In this document: piece after piece, positions 1-7,932 of the stretch
How positions within the stretch are numbered: the stretch's first letter is position 1
Layout: each line of letters starts with the position of its first letter
Assembly (NCBI GenBank): GCA_024636505.1
Contig: JAGXGY010000042.1
Coordinates: 62,001 to 126,000 of the forward strand
Source: Methylobacter sp.
GTDB lineage: Bacteria > Pseudomonadota > Gammaproteobacteria > Methylococcales > Methylomonadaceae
Direction of reading: 5' to 3'
DNA length: 64,000 bases
Made by a program: the position numbers and the translations under genes
Notes under the pieces: generated by a model
Databases searched by the model: none
Told to the model about the DNA's origin: nothing
Seen by the model: only the letters and a program-made list of their open reading frames with translations

Positions 1-1832
1 ATGCCGTTTTTTACAATTTCAAAGCTCGCCAATAAGCCCCGCTCAAGAACTCTTTTAAATAACGTGGCCTTGTTTATCAAAATAGGATCGTTTTGCGCGG
101 CGGCGAATTTTTGCACAGTCTTAAACGTTGCTTCAGGTTCTAGCCAAATTTCGGCTTTGTCCTCGCTGATCCAGCCGATCAACTGCCCACGGCCTGCCAA
201 ATCGCCGCCCTCTGAAACTGCCCGCCAGCCCCAGGTATGCGGATGTGATACCGGCGGCCCTTGATTGGTATGCGAAACAACGTAACACTCGCCGGAAGAA
301 AAACACCCGCGAAGTAAAGCGACAAACCGATCCACCTCATCATTGGCGGTACGGTATTGATCCTGAGCTTTCATGGACAAACTCAGAGCCTCGCAAATTT
401 CAGCGGATAAGCGTTCACTACGGATCGTATTAATGGCGCCGACATCGTGAGCAAACTCAATAAAAACCTCCGCCGCGCCGACTAATTGCGCGTAAATATC
501 GACGGTGCGCCGGTGGGTTTCATCGTTTTTAGAGCGCTCGTTGTGCGCTTCGGCGCGCAGGCGTTCGACCATGGCGGGATAGTTTTTTTTCAGTTCATCC
601 ATGCGCGGTGCCAGCCATTGGATAAAATTAGCCATCACGGCGCGGGTCTCGCCTTTACGCCGTGCGTGTTGAAAGTCGGTCATCACGGTATCGCTAATAT
701 CGCCCCCTTGCATATCAATGGTTAAAGTTCGGGCTAGGGCACTGCCGCCGCTGGGCGTCATTTCGGCTGTAATAAGGGATAGGCAGCGCGGGAAATGTGC
801 GGCCATGGCGGTTGATGTGTTGGTAAGCCGCCCACGTCCGGCCTGATTGCCAGCGCCACGGGCGATAAAATCAAATTTAGCATTGTTCTCATGGGTTTGT
901 TGAATGCTAGAACCCGCTTTAAAATCATCAGCTACCCAAAGCAAGTCCTTTGCCTGGTGCGATTTAAGCCCCAAGTTGCCTTGTGAATCTTCAAAGTTGG
1001 CCGGAAAGCCTTTGCCCAAAAATTCACCAAAACAGCCGATTGCCAAACCGGCGCTTTCGGATTTAAAACAGCCGGTTTTACCCACGAACATAACTGAAAA
1101 GTCGGTGGGTAAGCATTCTCCTAACACAGCGCGAATAACTGCACAAAACAAGGCGGCGCCAATGGCTCTATTATTGGGCGCGATAGTTAAGAAACTTAGC
1201 AAAGCATCCACATTGGCGGGGTTCTTGCCCGGCGCGGGCAAAGCGTACTTGGCCATGTTGCCACACCCTAAATCAACGCGCACCGATTCATCTAAGCCAT
1301 CAGCGCCGATTGCCCCGGATGTTGTTAAAAACTGCCAGCTACCCTTAATTAAACGCCAGCCCGCATGGGTGTAAACGATTGTTATCGGGATTTCGCCAGA
1401 GAGCATTAAAATTGCAATCGCCAATTTACGCGCGGTGGCTTGATCAGCTTCAAAAATCGCCAGCGCACCATAATGCTTCATTAACCAAGCCATCGATTGA
1501 TATTGTGTCGAGGGAACGGTAATGGTTTGTAGCAGCCCGACCCTGGTGTTCTTGGTGGAGATTTCAAAAACAACCTCTTGGCTAAGGCCGTCATCTAACA
1601 ACAATTGCTGGATAATAATGCAGTCGCAATTAATGGTTAAAAACGCCATAACATCGTAGCTGTCGCCGCCCTTGGTTGATTTTTTCTGCCAAAAACCAAT
1701 GCGGCCAGCTTGCCTAAAATAAATGCCCTCGCGGCAGTCGCTCCACTTATCAACTGGAATGGCCGGATCAATGGTGTCATCCGTTGCCGGTGTCGGGTTG
1801 CTTAATAGCTTGCCTATTGCCTTATTGGTCAT
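1..1832 (-). CDS. DUF927-like island ATPase/helicase, partial (runs off the left edge)
   Basis: This frame is open from an ATG at 1832 to the window edge (about 610 residues) and is missing from the ORF track because its stop lies outside. I translated it by hand. A P-loop-like motif VGKTGCFKS followed further on by LLWVADD (Walker B-like) fits the DUF927-type helicase-like ATPases that accompany Toprim proteins in satellites and integrative islands; known relatives are thought to unwind DNA for element replication. The start overlaps the end of the Toprim gene by 11 bp and has a GGAGG ribosome binding site inside that gene, so the two are translationally coupled. I see no transposase or capsid motif. 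The family name is inferred from motif and context only; the ATPase call is firmer than the role. Confidence 0.7.
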   Translation of the reverse strand, partial: MTNKAIGKLLSNPTPATDDTIDPAIPVDKWSDCREGIYFRQAGRIGFWQKKSTKGGDSYDVMAFLTINCDCIIIQQLLLDDGLSQEVVFEISTKNTRVGLLQTITVPSTQYQSMAWLMKHYGALAIFEADQATARKLAIAILMLSGEIPITIVYTHAGWRLIKGSWQFLTTSGAIGADGLDESVRVDLGCGNMAKYALPAPGKNPANVDALLSFLTIAPNNRAIGAALFCAVIRAVLGECLPTDFSVMFVGKTGCFKSESAGLAIGCFGEFLGKGFPANFEDSQGNLGLKSHQAKDLLWVADDFKAGSSIQQTHENNAKFDFIARGAGNQAGRGRLTNTSTAMAAHFPRCLSLITAEMTPSGGSALARTLTIDMQGGDISDTVMTDFQHARRKGETRAVMANFIQWLAPRMDELKKNYPAMVERLRAEAHNERSKNDETHRRTVDIYAQLVGAAEVFIEFAHDVGAINTIRSERLSAEICEALSLSMKAQDQYRTANDEVDRFVALLRGCFSSGECYVVSHTNQGPPVSHPHTWGWRAVSEGGDLAGRGQLIGWISEDKAEIWLEPEATFKTVQKFAAAQNDPILINKATLFKRVLERGLLASFEIVKNG

Positions 1833-2700
1833 TGCTCACCTCCGCTGTGATGGTGTCGTTAAAATCGGTTCCGGTGTCCGGTGCCACGATGTAAAAGCCT
1901 TTACAGGCGGTCGCCGCTTCAATCGCGTATTTTTGCCCGGTACCGCTTTCGTCGTTGTCGCCGCACACAATGATTTTCGATCTGGGGTAGAGTGATCTCA
2001 CTGCCAAGGCGGTTGCGGGCAGGTTGCCTGCATCGGTGGCAATAAAAACCGGGTGGTTACTGGCTTCGTGCAGGCTGGCTGCGGTTGAAAAGCCCTCGGC
2101 AATTAACAGCGTATCGCCCGATTCGACTTTGCCGATAAGGCCAAATGCGCCGATTTTCAGCGCACCTTTTAACGGCCGTTTAGTGCCATCCGGACGAATA
2201 AAGCGGATGCCGACCAGCTTTTTATGAACGTCAAACAGCCGGTAAACCAGCGCGCCGCGATACAGCCGCGCACCGTTGGCCTTAATCTTTTTGGCGATTA
2301 AGTGGGGATGTTGGCTTGGGTCGGTGATCTCTGTCGCGTGATCCCAAATCCAGCGGGCGCGGTCGGCGGCTTTGTTCTGGCTCTCTATGCGCTGTTTGGT
2401 TTGTTCGGCTTCCTTGGCGGCGCGTTCTTGGGCAAACTTGCGGCGTTCGGCGTCTGATAGGGGGTTGCTTTCAACGTCCGATTTCCAGTTGGCCTCGATG
2501 CCCGTTTTCCAGTCTTTAAAATAACCGGCGGCCTTGCCGTCAAGGTGCAAACGATAAACGCCGTCTAGGCTGCCGGACTTATGCCCTTTGATGTGATAAC
2601 GATGCCGTTCGCCATCGGCAATGATAACGTCAGGCGGTTCTACGCCATGTTCACGCATCGCCGACTTAAAATCGTCAATGTTTTGGTGTGTTGTTTTCAT
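1822..2700 (-). CDS. Toprim-domain primase-like protein of the island
   Basis: About 292 residues. The C-terminal half carries a Toprim-like fold: LLIAEGFSTAASL supplies the conserved glutamate and IIVCGDNDESG the DxD-like metal-binding motif, as in the Toprim proteins of phage and satellite primases. The N-terminal part (DGVYRLHLDGKAAGYFKDWKTG) resembles the region preceding Toprim in such proteins, and a lysine- and glutamate-rich helical linker follows. I chose the ATG at 2700 rather than the track start at 2724 because AAGGAA sits about 8 bp upstream. It overlaps the downstream ATPase gene, and together they probably form a split primase-helicase replacing the single large P4 alpha protein. 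Zinc-finger cysteines of DnaG type are not seen. Confidence 0.8.
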   Translation of the reverse strand: MKTTHQNIDDFKSAMREHGVEPPDVIIADGERHRYHIKGHKSGSLDGVYRLHLDGKAAGYFKDWKTGIEANWKSDVESNPLSDAERRKFAQERAAKEAEQTKQRIESQNKAADRARWIWDHATEITDPSQHPHLIAKKIKANGARLYRGALVYRLFDVHKKLVGIRFIRPDGTKRPLKGALKIGAFGLIGKVESGDTLLIAEGFSTAASLHEASNHPVFIATDAGNLPATALAVRSLYPRSKIIVCGDNDESGTGQKYAIEAATACKGFYIVAPDTGTDFNDTITAEVSNDQ

Positions 2701-2736
2701 AAAATGCGTTCCTTGCGGGTGCATCCTGCCGCGCTG

Positions 2737-2818
2737 GGGGTTATAATAACCCCTCGTTTGGTAGTTTGGCTGGATGCTAAAAACCCGCTCAAATGGTGGT
2801 TTGGGTGGGTTTTTTTAT
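2737..2818. promoter_or_regulatory. Two hairpins between island genes (possible attenuator/terminator)
   Basis: A perfect palindrome GGGGTTATAATAACCCC lies at 2737-2753. Beside it is a longer stem (AAACCC with GGGTTT, ending in T-runs on both strands, about 2772-2818). This is the only untranslated gap in an otherwise overlapping operon, so the hairpins may tune readthrough into the Toprim and ATPase genes. The function is inferred. Confidence 0.4.
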
Positions 2819-3189
2819 GCCTGCGATTTGGCCTGATCGGCTTTGACTTTCAGCCGGTAGGCGGCTTCGTCGCCAATTTTCATAAAGCCGGTGATCGCGT
2901 CCAGTTGGTTACTCAATGAAAACAGGAAAGTCGCCAAGGTTGTTTCATCCTGCATTGCTAATGACAAGTTGCAATTAGCCACTACCAAGGCGGTTGCTTC
3001 AACGATTCTAGACACGTTGGACAGTTCCAAAGCAGTCTGCTCACGCATTGAATCCGCGAACCAATCCAATTCAGCATCGGTCAAATGGTCAGCGGCTTTT
3101 TCGTAAAGCAGGGCAATGGCCTTGCTGGCGCTGGGAATGCCTAGCGCTTCTTTCTCGGGTGCATTTGATAAATAAATCGATGTATTCAT
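2815..3189 (-). CDS. Small helical island protein, paralogue of the 3452-4030 product
   Basis: 124 residues, not recognised. It is alpha-helical by composition, with no membrane segment or signal peptide. Residues about 20-120 align without large gaps to the first 100 residues of the 192-aa protein two genes upstream. Shared patterns include a LTDAELDWFA versus LSDDKLDWLA block, a TLATFLFSLSNQLD versus RLAAILFGLSAQVE block, and a GDEAAY versus SSEAAY ending. The start overlaps the stop of the 89-aa gene by 4 bp (ATGA). The pair therefore looks like an internal duplication within the operon. Function unknown; DNA binding, host takeover or anti-phage roles are all possible. Confidence 0.65.
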   Translation of the reverse strand: MNTSIYLSNAPEKEALGIPSASKAIALLYEKAADHLTDAELDWFADSMREQTALELSNVSRIVEATALVVANCNLSLAMQDETTLATFLFSLSNQLDAITGFMKIGDEAAYRLKVKADQAKSQA

Positions 3190-3455
3190 GATTGCGCCTC
3201 GTTTTTGCTGAATTGTCCGGCTGTGCGGTAGGTCTCCAACAAGAGTTGCGCGTCCATTATTTCAAACCGTGCGGCCTGGGCTGCCCGCCATAATGTCCCG
3301 GATTCAAACGAATTAACATCCACGACTTCACAAGCCACTTCGATTAAATCGCAAATCGCTTTCGCCCGGTCGAGTGCCTGCGGGATGGTGTCGCCAATAA
3401 GGGAAATGTGGCTGTTAGGCTCCCGGTGCTGGAATTTGTTGACTGAGGCGCTCAT
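3186..3455 (-). CDS. Small island protein, 89 aa, unknown
   Basis: 89 residues, mostly helical, containing IPQALDRAKAICDLIEVACE and a C-terminal AARFEIMDAQLLLE helix. This is loosely like the small DUF3077-type proteins of mobile elements (weak resemblance, not a firm call). It overlaps both neighbours by 4 bp (3186-3189 and 3452-3455), so it is translated as part of the coupled operon. No catalytic motif, signal peptide or membrane segment is visible. Confidence 0.6.
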   Translation of the reverse strand: MSASVNKFQHREPNSHISLIGDTIPQALDRAKAICDLIEVACEVVDVNSFESGTLWRAAQAARFEIMDAQLLLETYRTAGQFSKNEAQS

Positions 3456-4030
3456 TGCACACCACCCAGATCCAAAATCTGTAACTCGATTTGGTAAAGG
3501 TCGTCGTCACGCCAGCCTGAAACATGCTTGATATGTAAAATCTGGTGGAATAGCCTGAAGCCCTCGGCATCCAGTTTGATCAACTCGCTCAAGCTGTGCT
3601 GAAAGGGCTGGTTTGTCCGGTAGGCGCTGATAAAGGCATCGGCCAGGAACTGTCCGGAATGGCCGCCTTGTTTGACGCGCTTAATCAGCAAATCGACCTC
3701 CAGGGGCATAGGTGTAAAGCCGCGCTCCAGGTTGGCTTTTTGCGCCAATATATAGGCCGCTTCGCTACTGACTGAGCTTAACGCCGACACCATTTCAACT
3801 TGAGCAGACAGACCAAATAAAATAGCTGCTAATCGACTACTGTTCGGCAAGGTGGATCGATCTTCTGAGCCTTGAGCAATAGCTAGATTAATGAGCGTCA
3901 TGGAAATATTCGTTGACTCACATTCGGCTACTGAATTAAGGCCTGCTAACCAATCCAGTTTATCATCGGATAGCGTGCCTTTGGCGTGTTCAAATAGTTC
4001 TGTGAGTGCATTGGCTGCAGTGGCAATCAT
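3452..4030 (-). CDS. Two-domain helical island protein, 192 aa, unknown
   Basis: I start it at the ATG at 4030 (MIATAAN) rather than 4078, because this gives a 4-bp ATGA overlap with the 66-aa gene, the junction type used throughout the operon. Residues 1-100 are the domain shared with the 124-aa product downstream. Residues about 105-192 (GQFLADAFISAYRTNQPF, then a LSELIKLDAEGF helix) look like a second small helical domain, reminiscent of the DUF7673-type proteins of mobile elements, but that match is from memory and weak. No enzymatic motif. The domain sharing suggests the 124-aa protein could pair with it. Confidence 0.65.
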   Translation of the reverse strand: MIATAANALTELFEHAKGTLSDDKLDWLAGLNSVAECESTNISMTLINLAIAQGSEDRSTLPNSSRLAAILFGLSAQVEMVSALSSVSSEAAYILAQKANLERGFTPMPLEVDLLIKRVKQGGHSGQFLADAFISAYRTNQPFQHSLSELIKLDAEGFRLFHQILHIKHVSGWRDDDLYQIELQILDLGGVQ

Positions 4031-4227
4031 GCTGCACCGACCTTTAACTCTTGGGCAACGCTTGCCAGCAACGCACAATCAGCTTGTAATATAGCTAGGC
4101 TTGCAAGATGTTGTTCATCCCTGCAAACCATGCCATAGCTAAAGGAAAGCTCTGCAAATGCTTTATGTAAATCGTTAATGGTTTTGGGTTGGGCTTGCTC
4201 GGTTTGAGCGGTATTTGAAGTGGTCAT
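4027..4227 (-). CDS. Small island protein, 66 aa, unknown
   Basis: 66 residues: a Gln/Thr-rich N-terminus, then a likely single long helical region (INDLHKAFAELSFSYGMVCRDE and LASLAILQADCALLASVA). It overlaps its upstream neighbour at 4224-4227 and the 192-aa gene at 4027-4030, each by the ATGA junction. Coupling on both sides is the main evidence that it is real. No function can be assigned. Confidence 0.55.
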   Translation of the reverse strand: MTTSNTAQTEQAQPKTINDLHKAFAELSFSYGMVCRDEQHLASLAILQADCALLASVAQELKVGAA

Positions 4228-4613
4228 GCGATAACTCCTTTGTAGAGGGAATAACCGCCGCCAACAAGCTCTAATTGTTGGGCGGTGGAATGTATCAAGT
4301 TAGAGCTACCGGCAAAGGAACCGGCCAGCCGTTTAACGGGCTGCTCAATACATCCCACCATAACTGAATGCAAACGGCATGAAGCCGTTGGTGTTTTGGG
4401 TGGGCACAAAAAAACCACGTTTGATAGTGGCCATTTGTGGCCTTTGCGCGGGGCTCTAATCCCGACTTTCGTTTTTTGCGAAAGCGGGGACAGATTAAGC
4501 ACTCGCTTAGTGCTTGTCAAGCCTCTTTGTGTGTTGTTGATGCTTTTGGGTTTTTTCCAGCGCCTTTTTGGCTGGCGGTTGGTTCGGCTTGGTTTGGTCA
4601 ACGGATCGTTCAT
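4224..4613 (-). CDS. Ash/Icd-like phage-satellite protein
   Basis: 129 residues with a basic N-terminal half and a C-terminal pattern MVGCIEQPVKRLAGSF followed by a GGGYSL ending. A short MVG-P-GS-P-GGGY region is typical of the Phage_ASH / Icd-like (host cell division inhibitor) proteins found next to AlpA in P4-like satellites and genomic islands. In P4 the ash region overlaps immunity and leader RNA functions, so such ORFs can also be leader-type sequences. It overlaps the AlpA-like gene by 4 bp at 4610-4613 and the 66-aa gene at 4224-4227. The family call is by pattern only. Confidence 0.5.
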   Translation of the reverse strand: MNDPLTKPSRTNRQPKRRWKKPKSINNTQRGLTSTKRVLNLSPLSQKTKVGIRAPRKGHKWPLSNVVFLCPPKTPTASCRLHSVMVGCIEQPVKRLAGSFAGSSNLIHSTAQQLELVGGGYSLYKGVIA

Positions 4614-4864
4614 GCCGCCGCCTCTTTATTCTCAATTGAATCCAGCAAAGCGCGGACTTCCGATACTGACCAAACGCGACATCTAGGCGTCAGCAATTTT
4701 CCGGGGGGTATCCAGCCGGCTTTTATGCCATTATCAAAACTGGTTGAGCAGATACCCAAGGCTGCCAAAAATGAAGGCTTGCGTATATAGCCCTCAGCGG
4801 GCAGAGGTTGGGGTGTATAGGTGATTTTGTTACGGGGTTGGTGCTGTTGGGTGGTTTTTGGCAT
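4610..4864 (-). CDS. AlpA-like excision/transcription regulator
   Basis: 84 residues. After a proline-rich N-terminus comes YIRKPSFLAALGICSTSFDN, GIKAGWIPPGKLLTPRCRVW and SVSEVRALLDSI. This is the usual AlpA/MerR-like helix-turn-helix layout: recognition turn, glycine-rich wing, then a tryptophan before an EV/EI helix. AlpA proteins activate integrase or excision genes in P4-like islands. It is the first gene of the coupled operon, which makes it a likely regulator of the cassette. The N-terminal 25 residues are not conserved-looking and the start is uncertain, since no other ATG is in frame. Confidence 0.7.
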   Translation of the reverse strand: MPKTTQQHQPRNKITYTPQPLPAEGYIRKPSFLAALGICSTSFDNGIKAGWIPPGKLLTPRCRVWSVSEVRALLDSIENKEAAA

Positions 4865-4868
4865 TGAT

Positions 4869-4896
4869 AAAGCCTCGTTGGTTAAAATGAGGCTTT
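4869..4896. promoter_or_regulatory. Hairpin just upstream of the AlpA-like gene
   Basis: AAAGCCTC pairs with GAGGCTTT around a 12-nt loop. Read on the plus strand it is followed by ATTTTGT, like an intrinsic terminator; on the minus strand it would fold in the leader of the AlpA-like mRNA. Confidence 0.4.
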
Positions 4897-4956
4897 ATTT
4901 TGTAGTTAAAGTTATATTTGGTCTAAGGACAGATAACCCGGCTAAGTGTCCTTATC

Positions 4957-5559
4957 TTAATTACGTGGACTTGTGCTTGGTGCGGGAATATCTGCATAAA
5001 TACCACCTTCTTTTTTTCGCTTATTAACCTCTCGTTTCAACCACTGATCGCAGGCTTCTTGATTACTAAACTTAAACCTTTTAAAAACTTCCTCTGATGC
5101 TTCCCTTGGACTACGACCAGCTTTAACGATCCCCCAATACCAACAAAATACATCTGAATTATGCCGGCTTAGTTTTTCGCCAGGCTCTTTGATAAGCATA
5201 ATCTCAGCGACTTTTGACCAGCGCTGTTCACTGGACACATTGGTTCCAACGCTCCCTTTAACATAGTGTTCGGCCTCCAGATATTGCCCTTGTATATTCA
5301 GACCATGAAGAATTCTTATTAATTCCTTGGGGCTAACGGATAAATGGATAACATCCGGCTCATGATGTAATAACGCATCTACCGCCTTGGTGTTCTGATC
5401 TTTAAAACTTGCAGCACGAATCGTATTTATTAAGTCCGCTGTGCTTATAGCAGGTTTTGTCGTGTGATTATTTTTAAAGTCTTGATATGTCGTGGTTAAT
5501 TTTTTTAACAGCACTTTGACTTCGCGTTGTTCGTCTTGTTCGTCTTGTTCGTCACTCAT
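4957..5559 (-). CDS. Hypothetical island protein, 200 aa
   Basis: Not recognised. The N-terminus is a DEQ triplet tandem repeat (MSDEQDEQDEQRE) encoded by three direct 9-bp units, followed by a soluble helical protein. The C-terminus (GRSPREASEEVFKRFKFSNQEACDQWL) looks like a helical DNA- or protein-binding segment, ending in a basic KREVNKRKKEGG stretch. There is no membrane segment and no catalytic motif. It lies between the integrase and the AlpA-led operon on the same strand, separated from the latter by a hairpin. The 9-bp repeat at the start codon could slip and change the N-terminal length. Replication initiator or regulator is conceivable but unsupported. Confidence 0.6.
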   Translation of the reverse strand: MSDEQDEQDEQREVKVLLKKLTTTYQDFKNNHTTKPAISTADLINTIRAASFKDQNTKAVDALLHHEPDVIHLSVSPKELIRILHGLNIQGQYLEAEHYVKGSVGTNVSSEQRWSKVAEIMLIKEPGEKLSRHNSDVFCWYWGIVKAGRSPREASEEVFKRFKFSNQEACDQWLKREVNKRKKEGGIYADIPAPSTSPRN

Positions 5560-6033
5560 TACGCACCATTAACGCGCCATCATTACGAGGGGATTAACCG
5601 GAAATGGAGTAATGACTTCCACTTATTGCCCGCTAAAGCTATCCGGTTAAATTGATTATATCAGGTGTTGGCTGTCTAGCTAATTGGCAGGACAACGCCA
5701 GGCGATTTAATGCGAGATGATTCGCAATACATAGCACGTAAATAACTAATATATAATTAAAAATCAATTGGTTATAATTTTAATTATTGCTGTCAGTTGA
5801 GACCTATAGAGACACAAAAACTCAAAAATTGTGCGGTTCGAATTACCCGCAATGGCTATATGGTCTGGGAGTACCTTTTGCTCCTGTTGGCGGCATTGGG
5901 TAGATGCAATGCGTCCGAAGTCGGGAAATTCCGATTTGAGAATCTTGGAAACTTGGAAACTTGGCCAATGCCTGCCGATTTAAGCCGATCCCGCCGGGTA
6001 AAAATGCCTCGTTTTAGCTCGATTTCCCCAAAC

Positions 6034-6146
6034 TGTCCCAAAAAATTAGACTAATTGTCCCAACTGTCCCAGACCTGTCCCAGAAAAAAACACCTTTGGG
6101 ACAGCTACAAGCCACGGCTGACAAGGTATATAGAGTTATTGTCCCA
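6034..6146. repeat. Cluster of six TGTCCCA heptamers in the island's intergenic region
   Basis: The 820-bp gap between the integrase end (6380) and the 200-aa gene (5559) has no convincing gene. It contains TGTCCCA at 6034, 6056, 6065, 6076 and 6140, plus the inverse TGGGACA at 6097. Spacings of 22, 9 and 11 bp place several copies on roughly the same helical face. Next to it is an AT-rich stretch with a run of C (6155-6180). This fits iterons of a replication origin or operators for an island regulator, but the role is inferred. Confidence 0.5.
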
Positions 6147-6379
6147 AAATCCCCAGAAATATATATATACCCCCCCTTTAGTTTTTTCCAATTAGAGAGG
6201 TTTGGCTGTCAATGCCGGTTGCCAGGTGCTAATTACTGATCATATTGGGTGTTAAGTTATGGAAGATAGGCCGTTGTGCCCGGTGCCGATCTCTGGACAA
6301 AATAGGGCAAAACCCCGCCTATCTGGCGCTGCTTTTCTTTGGGTGCGGGGGGGTAAAGATATTGCTAGAGGTGGCAGCC

Positions 6380-7609
6380 TTAACCGGCTTTATTGAGGAG
6401 GATAATCTGAGCGCCGTTTTTGAGGGTGTCCAGGTAGTCAGACCAGTGTTGCATCATCAACCGCCGTTCTGGTAGGTGCTGCGCCCGGTTGTAGGCGGCT
6501 TTAACTTTATTCTGTTCGCCATGTGAAAGTTGCCGTTCGATCATATCTGAATGGAAGCCTTGTTCATGTAAAAGCGTACTGGCTGTGGTTCTGAATCCGT
6601 GCGCGGTGTGCTGGCCTTGGTAGCCCATGCGCCGAATGGCTGCGCCGATAGATTCACGGCTGATATGCTTCTCGCCGTTTTTACCTTGATTGCTGGCAAA
6701 CACATAGCGTTGATTACCTGAAAGCGGGTGAATATCCCGAAGTAATGCCACGGCCTGAGTGCTTAGCGGCACTATGTGCGCATTGTCCATCTTCATTTTA
6801 TCGGCGGCAATACGCCATTCAGCGGCATCAAGATCAAATTCGCTCCATTCTGCCGCCGAAAGGTTGGCGGGTCTGGCAAATAACATGGGTTGGAGCTGTA
6901 ATGCTGTCCTGACTACAAAGTTACCACCATAAGCATCAATGTCCCTGAGCAGTTGCCCCAATGGCTTAGGCTCGGTTATGGCTGGATAATGCCCTTTACT
7001 TGGCGAGGGTAACGCGCCGCGCAAATCTTGCGTAACATCCCTTTCTGCTCGTCCGGTGGCGATACCGTAGCGGATAGCCTGCCCAATGAACTGTTTGGTT
7101 CTTGCGGCCGTCTCTATCGCCCCACGCGCTGTAATCCGCCTTAATGCGGTCAATACTTCGACTGCTGATAATTCCTTTAATGGTCGGTTGCCTATCCAGG
7201 GGTAAACGTCGCGCTCGAAACATTCTTTGATGTGGTTGTGGTGGGTAGTGCTCCACTCGTTTTGTTTGGTCATTAGAAAATCTTCGGCAATCGCTTTAAA
7301 GGTATTTTCGATGCTGCCAGCTTTTTCTATTTTGCGGGTGATGCCTGGATCAATATTATCGGCAAGTTGTTTTCTTGCTGCGTCTCGTTTATCTCTGGCT
7401 TGCAATAAGCTAGTGTCGGGGTAAGTGCCAAAAGACAATGATTTTTCCTTACCCCCAAAACGATATTTAAACCTCCACCACTTACCCCAACCATCTGCTT
7501 GAGGCTGCATTAAGAGATACAGTCCTTTTTCATCGGTCAACTTGAAAGGCTTACCGCCGCTGGTCTTGTCGTGTTTGTGGGCATTCTTACAAGCGGTATC
7601 AGATAGCAT
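6380..7609 (-). CDS. P4-type tyrosine-recombinase integrase
   Basis: 409 residues. The N-terminal arm-binding domain (DUF4102-like: KPFKLTDEKGLYLLMQPQ) is followed by the core-binding and catalytic domains. The first arginine region is LFARPANLSAAEWSEFDL, the HxxR box is TAHGFRTTASTLLHEQG, the second histidine is in QLSHGEQNKVKAAYNRAQ, and the tyrosine nucleophile is AAYNRA. This is the standard P4/CP4-57 integrase layout at normal length and it looks intact. It lies directly inside the tRNA-Ser(GGA) 3' end, its expected target, and would catalyse integration and excision. Three GTTACCCCC copies flank its start. Confidence 0.93.
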   Translation of the reverse strand: MLSDTACKNAHKHDKTSGGKPFKLTDEKGLYLLMQPQADGWGKWWRFKYRFGGKEKSLSFGTYPDTSLLQARDKRDAARKQLADNIDPGITRKIEKAGSIENTFKAIAEDFLMTKQNEWSTTHHNHIKECFERDVYPWIGNRPLKELSAVEVLTALRRITARGAIETAARTKQFIGQAIRYGIATGRAERDVTQDLRGALPSPSKGHYPAITEPKPLGQLLRDIDAYGGNFVVRTALQLQPMLFARPANLSAAEWSEFDLDAAEWRIAADKMKMDNAHIVPLSTQAVALLRDIHPLSGNQRYVFASNQGKNGEKHISRESIGAAIRRMGYQGQHTAHGFRTTASTLLHEQGFHSDMIERQLSHGEQNKVKAAYNRAQHLPERRLMMQHWSDYLDTLKNGAQIILLNKAG

Positions 7610-7611
7610 TT

Positions 7612-7659
7612 GGGGGTAACTCCATCATGGGTAGGTGTGTTACCCCCGATGTTACCCCC
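7612..7659. repeat. Three GTTACCCCC repeats upstream of the integrase
   Basis: GGGGGTAAC at 7612-7620 faces GTTACCCCC at 7639-7647 and 7651-7659. The cluster abuts the integrase start codon and lies between it and the tRNA attachment site. Arm-type integrase or excisionase sites, or an operator for int autoregulation, are plausible. Confidence 0.45.
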
Positions 7660-7708
7660 ACGATTATCTGTATGTCAATGAATCCGGTTGTACTTCGTTG
7701 GGCAATAA

Positions 7709-7740
7709 AAAACCCGCTAAGCCTTATGACTTGCGGGTTT
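7709..7740 (-). terminator. Rho-independent terminator downstream of tRNA-Ser
   Basis: On the minus strand AAACCCGC pairs with GCGGGTTT across a 15-nt loop, followed by TTTTATT. It lies 34 bp beyond the tRNA 3' end, inside the island. Confidence 0.7.
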
Positions 7741-7773
7741 GTGTACTTCGTTGTGTCTCGCTGTACTCTTAAA

Positions 7774-7800
7774 TGGCGGAGAGAGAGGGATTCGAACCCT
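7774..7800. other. Inferred attachment site (att) of the island
   Basis: The 3' end of tRNA-Ser (T-arm and acceptor) adjoins a P4-type integrase pointing away from it, the usual geometry of an att core. The partner repeat must lie left of the window. The exact core length cannot be read from one end. Confidence 0.6.
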
Positions 7801-7861
7801 CGATACGTTGCCGTATACACACTTTCCAGGCGTGCGCCTTCGGCCGCTCGGCCATCTCTCC
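7774..7861 (-). tRNA. tRNA-Ser (anticodon GGA)
   Basis: 88 nt on the minus strand with encoded CCA. The acceptor stem GGAGAGA pairs with TCTCTCC, the anticodon loop is CTGGAAA (anticodon GGA), a serine-type long variable arm is present, and the T-loop is GGTTCGAATCC. Its 3' half is a typical integration site. The island begins immediately downstream, so the tRNA has been kept functional by the attachment-site duplication. Several plus-strand ORFs here are artefacts of this tRNA. Confidence 0.95.
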
Positions 7862-7932
7862 TATTTTTGGCTTCCCGTAAATCACGGCAAGCCGCTTAGA
7901 ATAATCGATATTACGTCTTGATGCAACTATCT

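Noticed and set aside
4437-4790. 117- and 133-aa plus-strand ORFs over the Ash/AlpA genes
   Set aside because: They are shadows of the coupled minus-strand operon, which has consistent ATGA junctions.
5797-6054. 85-aa ORF in the island gap, and the 61-aa ORF opposite it
   Set aside because: No ribosome site or family signal; overlaps the TGTCCCA repeat cluster.
7599-7921. ORFs across the tRNA-Ser region (73, 90 and 60 aa)
   Set aside because: They translate the tRNA and its terminator; the ERGIRTLD-type peptide is the common artefact of a tRNA-Ser gene.
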